Shown: positions 1 to 10,540 of the stretch, piece after piece
How positions within the stretch are numbered: the first letter of the stretch is position 1
Layout of the letters: each line of letters opens with the position of its first letter
Source: Diphasiastrum complanatum
Taxonomy: Eukaryota; Streptophyta; Lycopodiopsida; Lycopodiales; Lycopodiaceae
Direction: 5' to 3'
Length of the DNA: 64,000 nucleotides
Assembly (NCBI GenBank): GCA_029204225.1
Contig: CM055111.1
Location: 28,294,340 to 28,358,339, forward strand
Notes under the pieces: model-generated
What the model was told of the DNA's origin: nothing
Seen by the model: only the letters and a program-made list of their open reading frames with translations
The model's database searches: none
Made by a program: the position numbers and the translations under genes

Positions 1-50
1 GAGCTTGGGACAGCCACAATTCCACCAAATCCTTAGGCCTTCTCTCTCAC

Positions 51-52
<2 letters not shown>

Positions 53-131
<79 letters not shown>

Positions 132-132
132 A
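53..132. repeat. (CT)n-(CA)n compound microsatellite
   Basis: An uninterrupted CT run (53-106) passes directly into a CA run (106-132) and then into a short A run. The Ser-Leu-rich reading frame across it is a product of the dinucleotide repeat and is not a gene. Confidence 0.97.
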
Positions 133-157
133 AAAAAAAAGCCTATCTCTTTCTCAG

Positions 158-312
158 GCCTTGCGCGCAGGAGAGAGAGACAGAGAAAAGTCTTTATTAT
201 TGAGAAAGAGGCCTGCGCGCAGGAGAGAGAGAGAAAGAGAGGTCTTTTTTGAAAAAGAGAGGCCTGCGTGCAGGGCTAGAGAGAGAGAAGCCCTGCGCGT
301 AAGAGAGAGAAA
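158..312. repeat. GC-palindrome minisatellite, about three degenerate units
   Basis: Units of about 50-60 bp each contain a CCTGCGCGCAGG-type palindrome followed by GAGAGA tracts and 'gtctttt'. The palindrome is perfect in the second unit (about 211) and decays to CCTGCGTGCAGG and CCCTGCGCG in later units. An isolated 'gcctgcgcgca' also occurs near 13164. Confidence 0.7.
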
Positions 313-339
313 GAAACTGGCACAAGCTTGCATGCTTGC

Positions 340-800
340 ATGTAGAACTCTATCCTCTGATCAACATATAAACATGCAAGAATCCACCCTCTCATTAAGA
401 ATTGAATTGCCAGCTATGGTACATCCAAAATGACAAAAACGTCAGCAAATGTCACACAAAAGCAACTTGCAACACACGCTTGTATGTTGCAACACCTTCC
501 CCATCTCAGAATGTAAATCGTATAAGGCAACCAAAGTATAACCAAATCTCATCTGATTCAACAAAACACTTACGATATTCAATGGAATATGCTGAAATCA
601 AATAAAAAAGACTCATCAATAGCAAATGTATTACAATGTTCCATTCTATGGCTGTTTTCAAGGCCCTGCCTAGTTTCAAAAAAGAAGACCGCTTGAGTTC
701 CCAAGATTTATGTCTACCAGCAGCAGCAGAATCAAATCAACTAGGTATTATGAGCCATTACATGTGATGCAAGATGTACCATTCGTGTGTAGCCTTCCTC
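340..800. other. No gene recognised
   Basis: AT-rich sequence with only short unsupported frames. No RNA gene, coding homology or repeat was recognised between the minisatellite and the Cop1 3' end. Confidence 0.6.
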
Positions 801-819
801 ACTTCCACCATCACTCGAG

Positions 820-862
820 CCTTCTAGCAGAGCTTTGGTAACGGAAACATTTTGTTTCTTCA
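820..862 (-). repeat. Cop1 truncated 3' LTR
   Basis: On the minus strand this starts TGAAGAAACAAAATG directly after the polypurine tract and matches the start of the 5' LTR (4909 downward) for about 40 bp, then diverges. The remaining LTR of roughly 830 bp is missing. Confidence 0.8.
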
Positions 863-1345
863 GCCCCCTCTCAAAGCGTGATTGCTTGATGACTCCAAGA
901 CTGCTCCTCTTTTCTCGAACAGACATTTGTCTACGGCCTTTGTGAAAATGTCAACAACCATCTCCTTCGTTCCAATGAAAGTAGTCTGCAGTTTCTTCTT
1001 CTCGATCAAATCCCTTATCAAGTGGTATTTGATTGCAATGTGTTTCATCCTTGAGTGAAACACGGGATCCTTTGTTAGGTGTATTGCGGATGTATTGTCC
1101 ATCTGCAAAATCAGAGGTTCATTCCTCGTTTCGCCCAGTTCGTCAAGAAACTATTTGAGCCAAGTGATTTCATTGGCCATATTTGCTGCTGCTACGTACT
1201 CTGCTTCGTAGGATGACTGAGCCACAATGGTCTGCTTCTTGCTGACCAAGAGAATTGATGTCCCTGATGCGATGGTACATCCTCCTAAGACACTTTTGTA
1301 GTCATCCTTGAGAGATGCCCAGCTAGCATCATTGTAGGAAAGCAT
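860..1345 (-). pseudogene. Cop1 RNase H domain (broken)
   Basis: Two minus-strand pieces (1345-1151 and 1108-860) encode a Copia-type RNase H. The first contains the SYEAEY motif with the catalytic Glu, plus 'YNDASW' where SDASW is usual. The second contains MDNTSAIHLTKDP, HSRMKHI and the usual C-terminal region of the polyprotein. A frame break lies between them at about 1110-1150. In the family this domain degrades the RNA strand of the RNA-DNA hybrid. It is followed directly by the polypurine tract, which supports it as the end of pol. Confidence 0.85.
863..870 (-). other. Cop1 polypurine tract
   Basis: GAGGGGGC on the minus strand, immediately upstream of the 3' LTR start. This is the expected plus-strand primer for reverse transcription. 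Confidence 0.75.
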
Positions 1346-1446
1346 CCGGAACCCTGCATCTCAAAAATAACACAATCCAAAATCCTTCATTAATTGAAGG
1401 TATTGCAAGATTTATTTCGCGATCTTCCAATGAATCGAGTCTGGAT

Positions 1447-1926
1447 TCATACTGAATTGGTCATCCTGAACACGACATAAGCAATGTCAGGGCGTGTGTT
1501 ATCTGCAAGATACATTAGTGATCCGATCAGCTTCTTGTATGGTGTATGCTCCATCAATTCCCTTTCTTCTTCAGTCTTCGAACAATCTTCATTCGTCAGG
1601 ATTGTACCTGCAAGCATTGGAGTATTTGCTCCTTTGCAATTCACCATCCCGAAATCTTCTAGGATTTTCTGGATATATCTGGACTGAAAAAGGTACAATT
1701 TCCCTTCCTCATAGTCTCTGTCAATCTGTAAGCCAAGATAACATCTGGCTTCTCCTAGGTCTGCAATCTCGAAATGTTTCGAGATGTCGTACTTTACCTC
1801 AGCAATAAGTTCTTCACTTTTGCAGAGTATCAGAATGTCATCCACATACATAGTTACAATGATGATCTTCTCATCTGTAATTCTTACGTAAACATTGGAA
1901 TCAAGTATTAGTGGCTTGAATCCCAA
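1447..1926 (-). pseudogene. Cop1 reverse transcriptase, C-terminal half
   Basis: The minus-strand frame contains the catalytic YVDDILIL motif, then LGEARCYLGLQI and YIQKIL, which are characteristic of the Copia reverse transcriptase thumb and connection region. It ends with 'RPDIAYVVFRM'. The palm N-terminal half, with its first catalytic Asp, is absent because of the deletion near 2059. The remaining 1927-2058 stretch encodes the YGLKQ region in shifted frames. The domain is not functional in this copy. Confidence 0.88.
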
Positions 1927-1951
1927 GGATTTCAGGGCTTGATCTTTCTTC

Positions 1952-2860
1952 TTATACCGTTGTCACGCTGATTGCTTTAGACCGTAGATACTCCAGTGCA
2001 TTCTGCATGCATAAGTAGGAAGTGAGTTCGAAATGTAGCCTGGAGGTTGATCCATGTGCAGTCCTTCTGTGAATGATTCCTCGATCATTGCAAAAATCAG
2101 TGAATTGGTTTGAGATGTATTTTCCACCTCGGTCTGTTCTGATCTGCTTCACCTTGTTTCCTATGTATCTTTCTGCCCAGTTCACATACTCTGTGAATTT
2201 GTCAAATGCATTTGATTTATTGTGAATGACGTAGACTCTGGCAAACTTACTGTAATCATCAATCAAGATGATATAATATTTCAAGCCTCCTACTGAGATC
2301 ATGTTGAAAGGTCCACAGATGTCTGAATGTACTAGCTCCAGAATTTTTGTTGTTCTATAGGAGTCCTTGACAAAAGGAGTACGTGACATCTTACCTTTTA
2401 TACATGCATCGCAAGTCATCGAACTGGTTGCATTCGAGATGCTCACCCCTGTGATTGCTCCATAATGACTTGCTTGATACAATGTCATTGAATTCATATG
2501 GCATAGTCTTCTGTGCCATAGAATATATGACGAATCATCATGGGTCTGATGTACTTGATCTGTAGGTAGGCGTACCCTCAGGTGATACAGGCTGTCTTTT
2601 CTTCTACCTTGAGTAATCAGTGTACTGGTGCTTGCATCAACAACATTGTGTGTTTCATTTGAGAACGTTACACGCATCCCTACATTAGCTATTCTTGCCA
2701 CTGATAGCAAGTCATGCTGCAGTGTAGGCACAGAACGCCTTTGAGTCGTCTGTCTGTCATTTGTGTTGAGCCATAGCGAACCAATGCCATTCACTTGATG
2801 CTTTGATCCGTCTCCAAGAATGATAAATCTTGATGGATCTGCACTCCGAAAATCAGACAT
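1952..2860 (-). pseudogene. Cop1 protease tail, pre-integrase and partial integrase
   Basis: The frame encodes the gag-pre-integrase region, then the HHCC zinc-binding module (HRRLCHM with CDACIKGK) and the start of the rve catalytic core (HSDICGPF, then RTDRGGKY). The third acidic catalytic residue is missing: coding jumps near 2059 from FCNDRGIIHRRT into reverse transcriptase sequence, first in a shifted frame. Integrase would insert cDNA into the genome; this one lacks the E of its DDE triad. Just upstream, at about 2891-2899, the protease active site reads D-S-R instead of D-S-G. Confidence 0.85.
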
Positions 2861-3139
2861 TATTTGTCTTCATGTAACGAAGTGTGCTCTTGAATCAAGG
2901 ATTACCTCATGTATGTCAGGTGTCGACACTGCACACATGTCTGCACAGATGTAGGCGGTCGAATTTCCATGATTCGATCTTTCTTCACCCATCTTCAAGC
3001 TCTCTGGTTCTTCGACGTAGAATGAATTATTATTGTTCTCTCGTCTGCCTTAAGCTTGTTTGTTTCTTGGGTTCTGGTGGCAGTCCATGGCTGTACGACC
3101 CTTCTTATGATAGTGGATACACTCAATTTTCGGATTTAG

Positions 3140-3420
3140 CGAACACGAATCGACAATATGTCCTTCACGTTTGCATCTCACACATATCTTCTTGTCTCCA
3201 TTCTGTTGTTTCGGATTTTCTTTGTTCTTCCATTTGCCTTTGCTGGCTAGCTCCTTCTGCTTGTTGGTCTCGATCCTTCTGCTTGTTGGTCTGACTCCCT
3301 CTTAGGCTTGAATTGTTTCTTAGTCTTCTCCTTGTTGTTGTAGAGAGCTTGGTCAGAAGCATCCTTGTGATCAAGGTGCTCTCAAGCTTCGACTTCTTCT
3401 TTAATCTCGACAACTGCCTT
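3140..3420 (-). pseudogene. Cop1 gag C-terminus with zinc knuckle
   Basis: On the minus strand a charged Lys/Gln-rich linker is followed by a CX2CX4HX4C zinc knuckle (CVRCKREGHIVDSC) at about 3150-3190. A second, degraded knuckle-like segment (C-x2-H-x4-R) follows. Zinc knuckles bind the element RNA in the virus-like particle. Frame breaks separate this part from the N-terminal gag at 3601-3951. Confidence 0.7.
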
Positions 3421-3600
3421 TTCGAGTGTCATAGCTGGATCCCTTGAGCAGCGTTTAGGTTGTCTGGAAGGATCTTGGTAAAGCTCTTAATATATAGGTA
3501 AGCTGCTTCTTTGCTGATACTACATTTTCTGCTTCAGAATTGTGTAATGAAAGGAAAGATCCTTCATCTTTCTGATAAAGGAGGTGAGGTCTTTGCCATC

Positions 3601-3951
3601 TCATTGCAGATTTGTCAGCTGATCTTCAAGAAGCATGATCTGACTGTGTGATTTCGTCTGAAATCTTGTGAGTAAAGTATCCCACATCTCTCTTGCATTG
3701 GAGAGTGTAGCCAGGTCAAGAGTCAGGCTATCTTCGATGGATGATGACAACACGGCTACTACCTTGTCATTCTTCTCTCTCCATTCGCGTAGCTCCTTGC
3801 CTTCTACCCAGGGAAATAATCCTTCTCCCTTTAGTATAAGAGAGGTCTTGACCTTCCATGCTAGGAAGTTAGATCCTGATGAGTCGAGGATTGTATAGAT
3901 CTTTGATTGTATACTACTTATTGAAGCCATTGTTGTAGACTGTGTTCTCAC
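3601..3951 (-). pseudogene. Cop1 gag, N-terminal part
   Basis: A 116-residue minus-strand frame starts about 76 bp downstream of the primer site. It carries the Copia gag signature 'FLAWKVKTSLIL', 'GLFPWVEGKE' and 'AREMWDTLLTRF', the UBN2/DUF4219-like gag core. The first Met of the family is probably at 3930 (MASISSIQSK), which matches the start of the related fragment at 38338. Homology continues below 3601 in broken frames. Confidence 0.85.
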
Positions 3952-4026
3952 TTGTTAATGGTTCTTTGTCTTGAATGCTTTGCCTCTTGGATCTGATAGC
4001 TTTGCAGCTATGTCAAAATATGATAG

Positions 4027-4038
4027 GCTCTGATACCA
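4027..4038 (-). other. Cop1 primer binding site
   Basis: TGGTATCAGAGC on the minus strand, complementary to the 3' end of plant initiator tRNA-Met and 1 nt from the LTR end. A second exact copy lies inside the LTR at 4086-4097. Confidence 0.93.
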
Positions 4039-4039
4039 C

Positions 4040-4909
4040 TGAAGAGAATTAATTCAGGACTATGACTACTACTGATAGCAATCAAGCTCTGATACCACTA
4101 AAGCGAAATAATCATGAACAAAATGAATTCGGATGGAGTTCGGATATGATTGCTGGTCACTGCCTGCTATATCATTCCTACAATCCTCTAGAAAGTAGAC
4201 AAACAATGCTGACCTACGTTATAAATTAATTCAGCATTCAACAAGATTGAACCAATGTGCGAAATAGATAAAACAAGTGAATGAGATGCACGAACAATAA
4301 TAGACAGTATTTCATTCGAGATCAGACAAGATTTAGAATGATATGTGCATAACATCTACATCATCTTCTATTAATCCTCTTTTTTTCAAGCACTGTGTGA
4401 CAGACCTACACAGCACATTGGCGTGAGAGAAGCGGTGTTCCCCCACGAACAATGTCTTGCTTACTAGCGGACTTCTTGGATCTTTGTGGATCCTGCTTAC
4501 AAAATTGTCTCACTCACAAGCAGACTTCTTTTCTGTACTTTGTCTATCTGCTATTGTTTGATGCATCTAGCAATTGTATATATTCAGAGTAGCATTTCTG
4601 ATTAGATAGATTAAACAATCTATAACTAATCATGGATTACAAGAGTGGTGGGTTAGGCACGTCCTAACGCTCTTCTGCTGACGTCATCATATCATATCAA
4701 GGATTTGTACTTCATGGTACTTGTTTGATCTTCCTGATCCTTTGGAGCAAGAAGGGTTTTGTGTCGTGAAGATTTTCGTATCGCGAAGATTTTCATGTCG
4801 TTTGACCTTCTCCTGTTGTGTCGCGAACATTTCTCTTTTGTGTCTTTTCGTCAAAAAAGAAAGTTGAGAGCTAGCAGAGCTTTGGTAATAGAAACATTTT
4901 GTTTCTTCA
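4040..4909 (-). repeat. Cop1 5' LTR (870 bp)
   Basis: Read on the minus strand the LTR begins TGAAGA and ends TCTTCA, a perfect 6-bp terminal inverted repeat, and it abuts the primer site. A TATA-like 'tatata' lies near 4577. The internal 'cattggcgtgagaga' block (about 4419) recurs in the LTRs at 19.76 kb and 39.06 kb, so these are related families. A duplicate primer site at 4086-4097 suggests a tandem duplication around the LTR/leader border. Confidence 0.88.
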
Positions 4910-5087
4910 AGTTTAGGTAGTGCATGAAATTGTGAAGTAGCCGTTCCCATACTACGACACATTGAAGTATTGCAAGTGCTTGAATACGTTGTAAAGTAGT
5001 CGAAACTCATTGACGAAAACAGGACGTAATGATGGATTAAGGCGATGCACCATGTCCTTGGAGTTTCGCTTCAAATCCTACACAGAT

Positions 5088-5857
5088 TCATAGAAAAACA
5101 TCGAATTTTTTATGAAGACACCCATAAGTCTCCAAGGCAAAAGGAATAAAGTCTTCTCTGGGAGTGCGATGCAAATAATCTCGCTCTTTATCTTGAGCTG
5201 CATGAGAAGCGACAACACCTTGGATAGTTGAGGCACGACGAAGGAGGTCTGTCTGCAAAGGATCAGCAAGAACAACATCCCCAAGGGTGCAAATCCCCTC
5301 ACGCAAAAGGACAAGGTCAACCCGACGATGAGACAACTATGAGTCAGAGGCAGGCAAAATGTGAGTCTGCTCTACATGAAAGCCGCATTCATGAGCAATA
5401 GATGCAAGTATGTTTTGAATGTAATCATGAGTCGCGATGTGATCCCCACCAGAAGGGCAACGCATGAGATGAGTGCCAAGAGAATTAAGAGGGTGACCAT
5501 AGGAACACTTCGTCATCAAACCCGCCAGCACTGGATGAGGGTCTGATACGAAGGGTGGTGACAAACAACTTTGAAGGAAGGCAGAGGAGTGGAACAACAG
5601 GGCATGCAAGAAGCCAAGCACCAGCACTTGGGGCTGCACAAGAAAGAAGGTCGAGCTCGAGTCTCGCTAGAAGGCAAATCACTGAGGAGCTGGGTGAAAG
5701 CATGTGAATGGAACCACTCCATAAGACTCTTTTGAAAATGAGGCCGCTGATGGCTGAGTAAAGTCTCAAAGGGAGACAAAGAAGCTTGCACAGGTGGACA
5801 CATAAAATCCTCAGCCGCACAAAGATGTTGTTGAAAAGGAAGATTGCATGTTTCCAC
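5088..5857 (-). pseudogene. C-terminal part of a plant reverse-transcriptase-like (non-LTR) protein
   Basis: Minus-strand coding can be followed through three frames. First comes a region with 'LSSLP/SETRARP', then 'SCAAPSAGAW' in another frame, then 'CSYGHPLNSLGTHLMRCP', a C-G-H-C zinc-finger-like motif. An in-frame TAG at 5337-5339 follows, and then 'RRVDLVL', 'VLADPLQ' and 'FIPFALETYG'. I recognise this arrangement as the C-terminal domain of a repetitive reverse-transcriptase-like protein family of plants and green algae, from memory of the family and not from a search. The polymerase domain is not present upstream. It is broken by at least two frameshifts and one stop. Confidence 0.6.
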
Positions 5858-5869
5858 ATGAGCTACTGA

Positions 5870-6990
5870 ATCAAGAAGAAGGGGTTGGTTGTCCTGCTAA
5901 AATCGAGAGATAAGTGCAGAGACAACAAGAGGCCAATGTGAAGAAAATCATATCACAAAGACCTAATTATGGCCTTCGATCTTTGGCTTAGTAGGAGAGC
6001 ACATCTAGCACCATTACAAATGTAGAAATATTGCATCTGCTACACATAGATGATGTAAACTCAACAAGAACTTGTCAAAATCACTTATGTAAATTAATTT
6101 ATTGTTCTAGTCCGTACAATGTTCTTACTAAAACATTACTCACATGTGGGAACTCATACATATAAGAAAAATAGGATTCTATACACAAGAATCCATTATA
6201 TCATCACCAAATGCAAAAATGGATGTAGCCCCTCTCCAAAGAGATATCTTCTACAAGAATGAATGAGAGAGATGATTTCCTCCCACTTTTTATAATTGAT
6301 ATAGAGAATAGTGTCCACATTGGATGCTTCACTATTTCTTACATCAATTTTACATATCAAGATGTAACTAGAACATGAAGAACCAAATAGAATGTAAAAT
6401 TTGCAATGATTCCTCCATGCTGCCACCTTTGAACTCTCTGGAAAATAATAGGAAACAAACAATAAATGTGAGTAATTCCTTGATGTGTCTCCACCAAGAA
6501 AATCCATGATTGAGCCTCCATCTCCATCTTGCCATAAGATATCATCATCACTTGATGACTTAACCATGAATGAGTGATATAATGAGCTTCCATTAGCTTC
6601 ATTTCCATCATCAAAACCAACCAAGAATGGGCCAGTTTTGGCTTTAGAGGTCTAATAGTCAAGTACACATGTTTTATCATCATTGGGCCAAAAGTCAATT
6701 ATGACATAGCTCAAGCTAGTTGGGCTTGTGACACATGTGTAAATGTAATTTGATGAGTGACACACTTCAAGTGTTGGCAAGAATCAAGGGGTCCAATCAC
6801 AAGTGAGATTTTCATGAGAAGGGTCTAATAGAATTGTGAGGTGGATGCATGACTCATCCAATAGGATGTAAGAGGTTGTAGAGATGGGGTCCAATAGGAA
6901 TTGAGCATGGACTACCTGAGTAACTACTAGTATGATGATTTTCCTCATTGTGTATTGGGTTTTTTGGAGATCAATGTGATTTGGAGTTAT
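5870..6990. other. No gene recognised
   Basis: AT-rich sequence with only short, uninterpretable frames on both strands. No RNA gene or clear repeat was recognised. Confidence 0.55.
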
Positions 6991-7005
6991 AGTCACATTG
7001 GTGGT

Positions 7006-7053
7006 TTCTCTCTCTACCCGAGCCCAATTTGTGGCATTCTCTCTCTACCCGAG
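7006..7053. repeat. Paired TTCTCTCTCTACCCGAG motif, LTR-like scrap
   Basis: The 17-mer TTCTCTCTCTACCCGAG occurs at 7006-7022 and 7037-7053. The same paired motif occurs in the Cop5 5' LTR at 52197-52213 and, with one change, at 52229-52245. This probably marks the edge of a Cop5-related LTR remnant that truncates the kinase pseudogene. Confidence 0.6.
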
Positions 7054-7099
7054 AGCTAGGACTTTTTAAGATAGAGACCAAGGGAGGTCGTCGTGTATG

Positions 7100-7780
7100 C
7101 CAGATACTGCGCACAATTTCCATGTGTGAAATATCAATGCTGACCTCTTGTGCGAAAGATTTTAATATGTCTTTTCGCTCACCTTTGTATCTCTTTGCGG
7201 CAAAAACAACTCCTTCGGGAAAAAAGGATATCCCGACGATCTCTTTTTTAAAACATGATCCGAATGTACCAGATCCCACCTTATCTTTCCAAACAATTGC
7301 GTCATTTGGAATCTCCATTGATAGAGTGCATTTGGAGTTCCTGACGTTCGTCTCTAGTCAGATAAAAAAAAAAAATTCAACTCCATGGACGAACTCTCTC
7401 CCACATGTGAATGGCGTTGATGTTCTAATTGCATTTTTTTTTATAACACAACTTGAGTCTTGATATGTTTAGCTCTTTTATTTTTTTCCTTCTCTATCCT
7501 CCACAACTTGTCCCAAATTTCTAATTTTTTTTTTATTTGTCCCCGAGGGAGCTTCATCTCCCAGATCTTGAAGACACTTACTCGCATCTCCAATAAAACT
7601 AAAAATATTTTTCATAACTTTCTCTACATTGGCGTTGTATTCTTTACACACCACTTGAACTATTTCATTCATAAGTGCTCGCACATGAGCCTCATTGGAA
7701 ACAACTTCCTCTAGCTCAATGTTGTTAAAGTCATCTGTTAACCGGCAGATATTACAATAACGAATCTCATTTGATAACAA
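7100..7780 (-). pseudogene. Protein kinase N-lobe fragment
   Basis: A minus-strand frame from 7318 has the glycine-rich loop GSGTFG (residues 15-20), an ATP-binding Lys in FAAKRY (residue 42) and a helix-C-like 'KSFAQEV' with Glu58, in the spacing of a eukaryotic Ser/Thr or Tyr kinase N-lobe. An upstream piece in the same frame (7780-7478), separated by stops, encodes an alpha-helical segment of unknown role. Kinase homology ends near 7140. No catalytic loop (HRD) or DFG motif follows, and the LTR-like scrap at 7006-7053 lies just beyond. This is a truncated gene copy, either a broken host gene or a fragment carried by a transposon. Confidence 0.7.
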
Positions 7781-8032
7781 ATATTATAATAGCAAATATC
7801 ATCTAGTAAAAAATCATATTGTAAGCATGTGTTGTGATTGAAATATGAAATACAAAATTGAAATCTATTGTATCACATACACAAATATAAACATATACTA
7901 AAAATGTTGAAATTGAAATATTTATACAATCTTAATTCATCACCCAACAAACATAGAATGCACACAATTCTTAAGCACGCAACATTTGATAACAAATATC
8001 ATTTAGTAAATACTAAAAAATCATATTGTAAG
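7768..8032. repeat. Pair of about 50-bp direct repeats
   Basis: 'atttgataacaaatat' followed by 'tagtaaa' and 'aaaaatcatattgtaagc' occurs at about 7768-7820 and again at about 7984-8030, with a small insertion in the second copy. It looks like a local segmental duplication. Confidence 0.7.
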
Positions 8033-8039
8033 CGAAAGT

Positions 8040-9370
8040 TGAACAATCTTCAAGAACAATTGTATACTTAGGCTAGTCAAATATTGACATAGTACTATTG
8101 ATCTTGTTGGCATCTTATTGTACAAGCATATCATAATGATCTAGTTCTTCACGTGTTAGCATGTTATGTGGAAGAAACAATTTTTTTTAATGAAATATAC
8201 AAGTCTCCACCCTGAAATTTATTAATCTCATTGAATACGCATGGTCAATGTAATTTGAGAAGTATACCCGATTTGTGCATTGATATTATATCAATAAATT
8301 CTACTATAATAGCCCTTGATTACATGAAATATACATGAAACAGCTCATTTTTGGTGGATGACATGTTTTCTCTATAAAAATTTGTCTTGTGAATAGTATA
8401 GCAGTCTCCAACTAAAGACTAGTCAATTGTTCAAAAAATGGTCTTAAGCTTATTCTTTAACACTTGTTTGCCAAATGAAGTACACATTACATCTTGTTGC
8501 GATAGATATTTATAAAGTATGTAAAAGGAAAACTTAGGGTAAAATGTTATTTTATTAGTTATTGACAAGCTCTATGACTACCTAACTATACAACAAATTT
8601 GACCTTTTGTTTTTGTTATGAAGCTTATGTTATTTACTCATTGTGAGGTCCTCTTTAGCCATTCTTTGTGATTTTAGTTTGAGTAGATATGCTCCAATCC
8701 TTGTCAATCGTATATAATAACAAAGCGCTTGTTTATCTTTCAAGACAAAAATAACTAAACATATGCTCCAAGAAAGATCATTCACAAGAACAATTGAATT
8801 TTATGATGCATGATGCCATTATAAGTCAAAACAAGGCTATTATGTCAAATTAATGGAGAATCATATTTTCAACTTAAAGTGGTGATGATCGATAATTGAA
8901 CCTCTAGAGATAATGTGCATTGAGATGCCCACTTTTTGTTAAGCTCTTTGACTCTTTGTTTTTATGATTAAATCAAATGATAAAGGCACTTGAAGAGTTT
9001 TTTTTTTTCTTTTTGGGAAGTTTCTACACATTTATACGTACACCATTAGAATTCAATTACCACAAGTAGCTAATGAAAGCAATTATTTGCAAATTATTAT
9101 TATTATTTTAAAGCATGGTGCTCAGTTCACATATGGTAACAACATTTGAGCTACTTTATACTTTTAAGGTTATTAGCAAGTGTACAAGAGTTGGCATATA
9201 CAATGTCTACAAAAATGGCCAAGCCAAATCACCTTAGAATTTGGAAGACAACGCTTTGAAATGTAATTGTGTAGTGGCTAGGATTAAAGTGTACGCGTCC
9301 ACTCAACTCAACCCACTTGTGGTGGATAGTTATTTTTGCATTTGGTTTTTCATAATCATAAATGGATAAC
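8040..9370. other. No gene recognised
   Basis: AT-rich sequence, about 1.3 kb, with no sustained reading frame, RNA gene or clear repeat. Confidence 0.55.
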
Positions 9371-9457
9371 ATGTTACATCAAACAATCATTGAACACAAG
9401 AACACATGTAGCAAATATCCACGCACAATACAAAGGTGGCGCGGGCAAAAAAATTTC

Positions 9458-9900
9458 GCGTGGATATGGCTGTGGATAGGCATGGATACAATCGCGTGGA
9501 TTATCCACGCTTGGATGTTCCACGCAATTGTCATTTCCGACAGCAGATCGGCCGGACGTCGTGAAATTCAAATTGCATGGATTATCCACTCCAACTCCGA
9601 CAACCAGCAACCGAGAAAACCTCCAACACCCACAGCCAAAAATGAGAATTTTAATTTGGCGTGGATAATCCACGCATGGATAATCCGCGCCATAGTAAGA
9701 TTTATAAAAAAAAAAAGGCTTGGCTTTCGCGTGGATACCGCGTGGCAAATTATCCATGTAAAAAAAAATTTATCCACGCGAAATCCAAAAAGCTGGGGCC
9801 GTGGATACCGCGTGGATAAATTTTTTTATATCCACGCGGTATCCATGCGATTAAATCTCTGGATTTTGCATGGATTATCCACGCGTAGATAATCGACGCA
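9458..9900. repeat. Left cluster of GTGGATAATCCACGCG motifs
   Basis: About ten variants of the palindrome GTGGAT(A/T)ATCCACGC occur here, for example at 9493-9525, 9575-9590, 9661-9690, 9728-9780, 9800-9845 and 9868-9900. Several are back to back, so single strands could fold into hairpins. The 'AWIIHAW' reading frame here is a translation of the repeat and is not a gene. Confidence 0.85.
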
Positions 9901-9959
9901 AATTTTTTTGACCAAAAAAAAAACATTTGACGCAAACCAAAATGTGGTTCGCTCCTAAA

Positions 9960-10400
9960 CTAGAGGTCGACTTCCTTTTTTCTTTTGTGTGAGACAGAGA
10001 AAAAGAGAGTATAGATGGGAGTGAGGATGAGATGGGGATGAGTGTGAGTGAGAATATTGATAGTGTTTAGGGTTTTTAGTTCATTGATGGATGTTAATAG
10101 TATGTGTTTTGTGATCATAAGTTTTAAGATATTTTTTGTTTGTGATGTAGGCTTGGATATGAAAAATGAAAAAAGAGCTTTCATTGCAAAGGATTGAAAG
10201 ATCAAGTGCATGCAAAAGGAAAAGCAAAGATTGCAAAACAATGGAGATACAATAGTAAAGGTAAATTTACATTTATTTTGATTCATTTGATATTTAGTTG
10301 ATAACTTAATGTGTTATCTATTGATGTATTATATTGTGGTTTCCATTACTTTCCATTGTGCTTTCCATTACTTTCTATTGTGCATTCTAACATGCAAATC
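9960..10400. other. No gene recognised
   Basis: This lies between the left motif cluster and the tandem repeat. It is AT-rich, with no supported coding sequence. Confidence 0.5.
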
Positions 10401-10414
10401 ATGTGTTAAAATAG

Positions 10415-10540
10415 ATACATTGCATTGAATTCATCAATAGATACATTTGCATTCCATAGATGTGCATTGAATAGACTATACATTGCATTGAATACATCAA
10501 TAGATACATTTGCATTCAATAGATGCGCATTCAATAGACT
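10415..10540. repeat. Two tandem 63-bp repeats
   Basis: Unit 1 (10415-10477) and unit 2 (10478-10540) are directly adjacent and differ at only a handful of bases. Each starts 'atacattgcattgaa' and ends 'gaatagact' or 'caatagact'. A partial third unit follows. Confidence 0.85.

Larger units (their letters stand above)
820..4909 (-). mobile_element. Cop1: Ty1/Copia retrotransposon, internally deleted and degenerate
   Basis: Read on the minus strand the order is 5' LTR (4909-4040), tRNA-Met primer site, gag, zinc knuckle, protease, integrase, reverse transcriptase, RNase H, a GAGGGGGC polypurine tract and about 40 bp of 3' LTR. This is the Ty1/Copia order, with integrase before reverse transcriptase. 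The 3' LTR stops matching the 5' LTR beyond about 820, so the 3' end is truncated. An internal deletion joins mid-integrase to mid-reverse transcriptase near 2059. Stops and frameshifts break the rest, so the copy cannot be autonomous. Related pieces occur at 31250-31513, 33831-34052, 38095-39295 and 50926-51733. Confidence 0.9.

Noticed and set aside
9362-9892. 176-codon frame rich in 'AWIIHAW' as a repeat protein
   Set aside because: It is the translation of the palindromic DNA repeat; both strands give similar frames and no start or domain supports a gene.
9458-9900. TTATCCACG resembles the bacterial DnaA box (TTATCCACA), suggesting a replication origin
   Set aside because: The window is clearly plant nuclear DNA full of retrotransposons. 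The motif is part of a longer palindrome (GTGGATAATCCACGCG) repeated in both orientations, and there is no bacterial gene context.
10415-10540. CRISPR-like array
   Set aside because: Only two adjacent 63-bp direct repeats without unique spacers, in a eukaryotic context.
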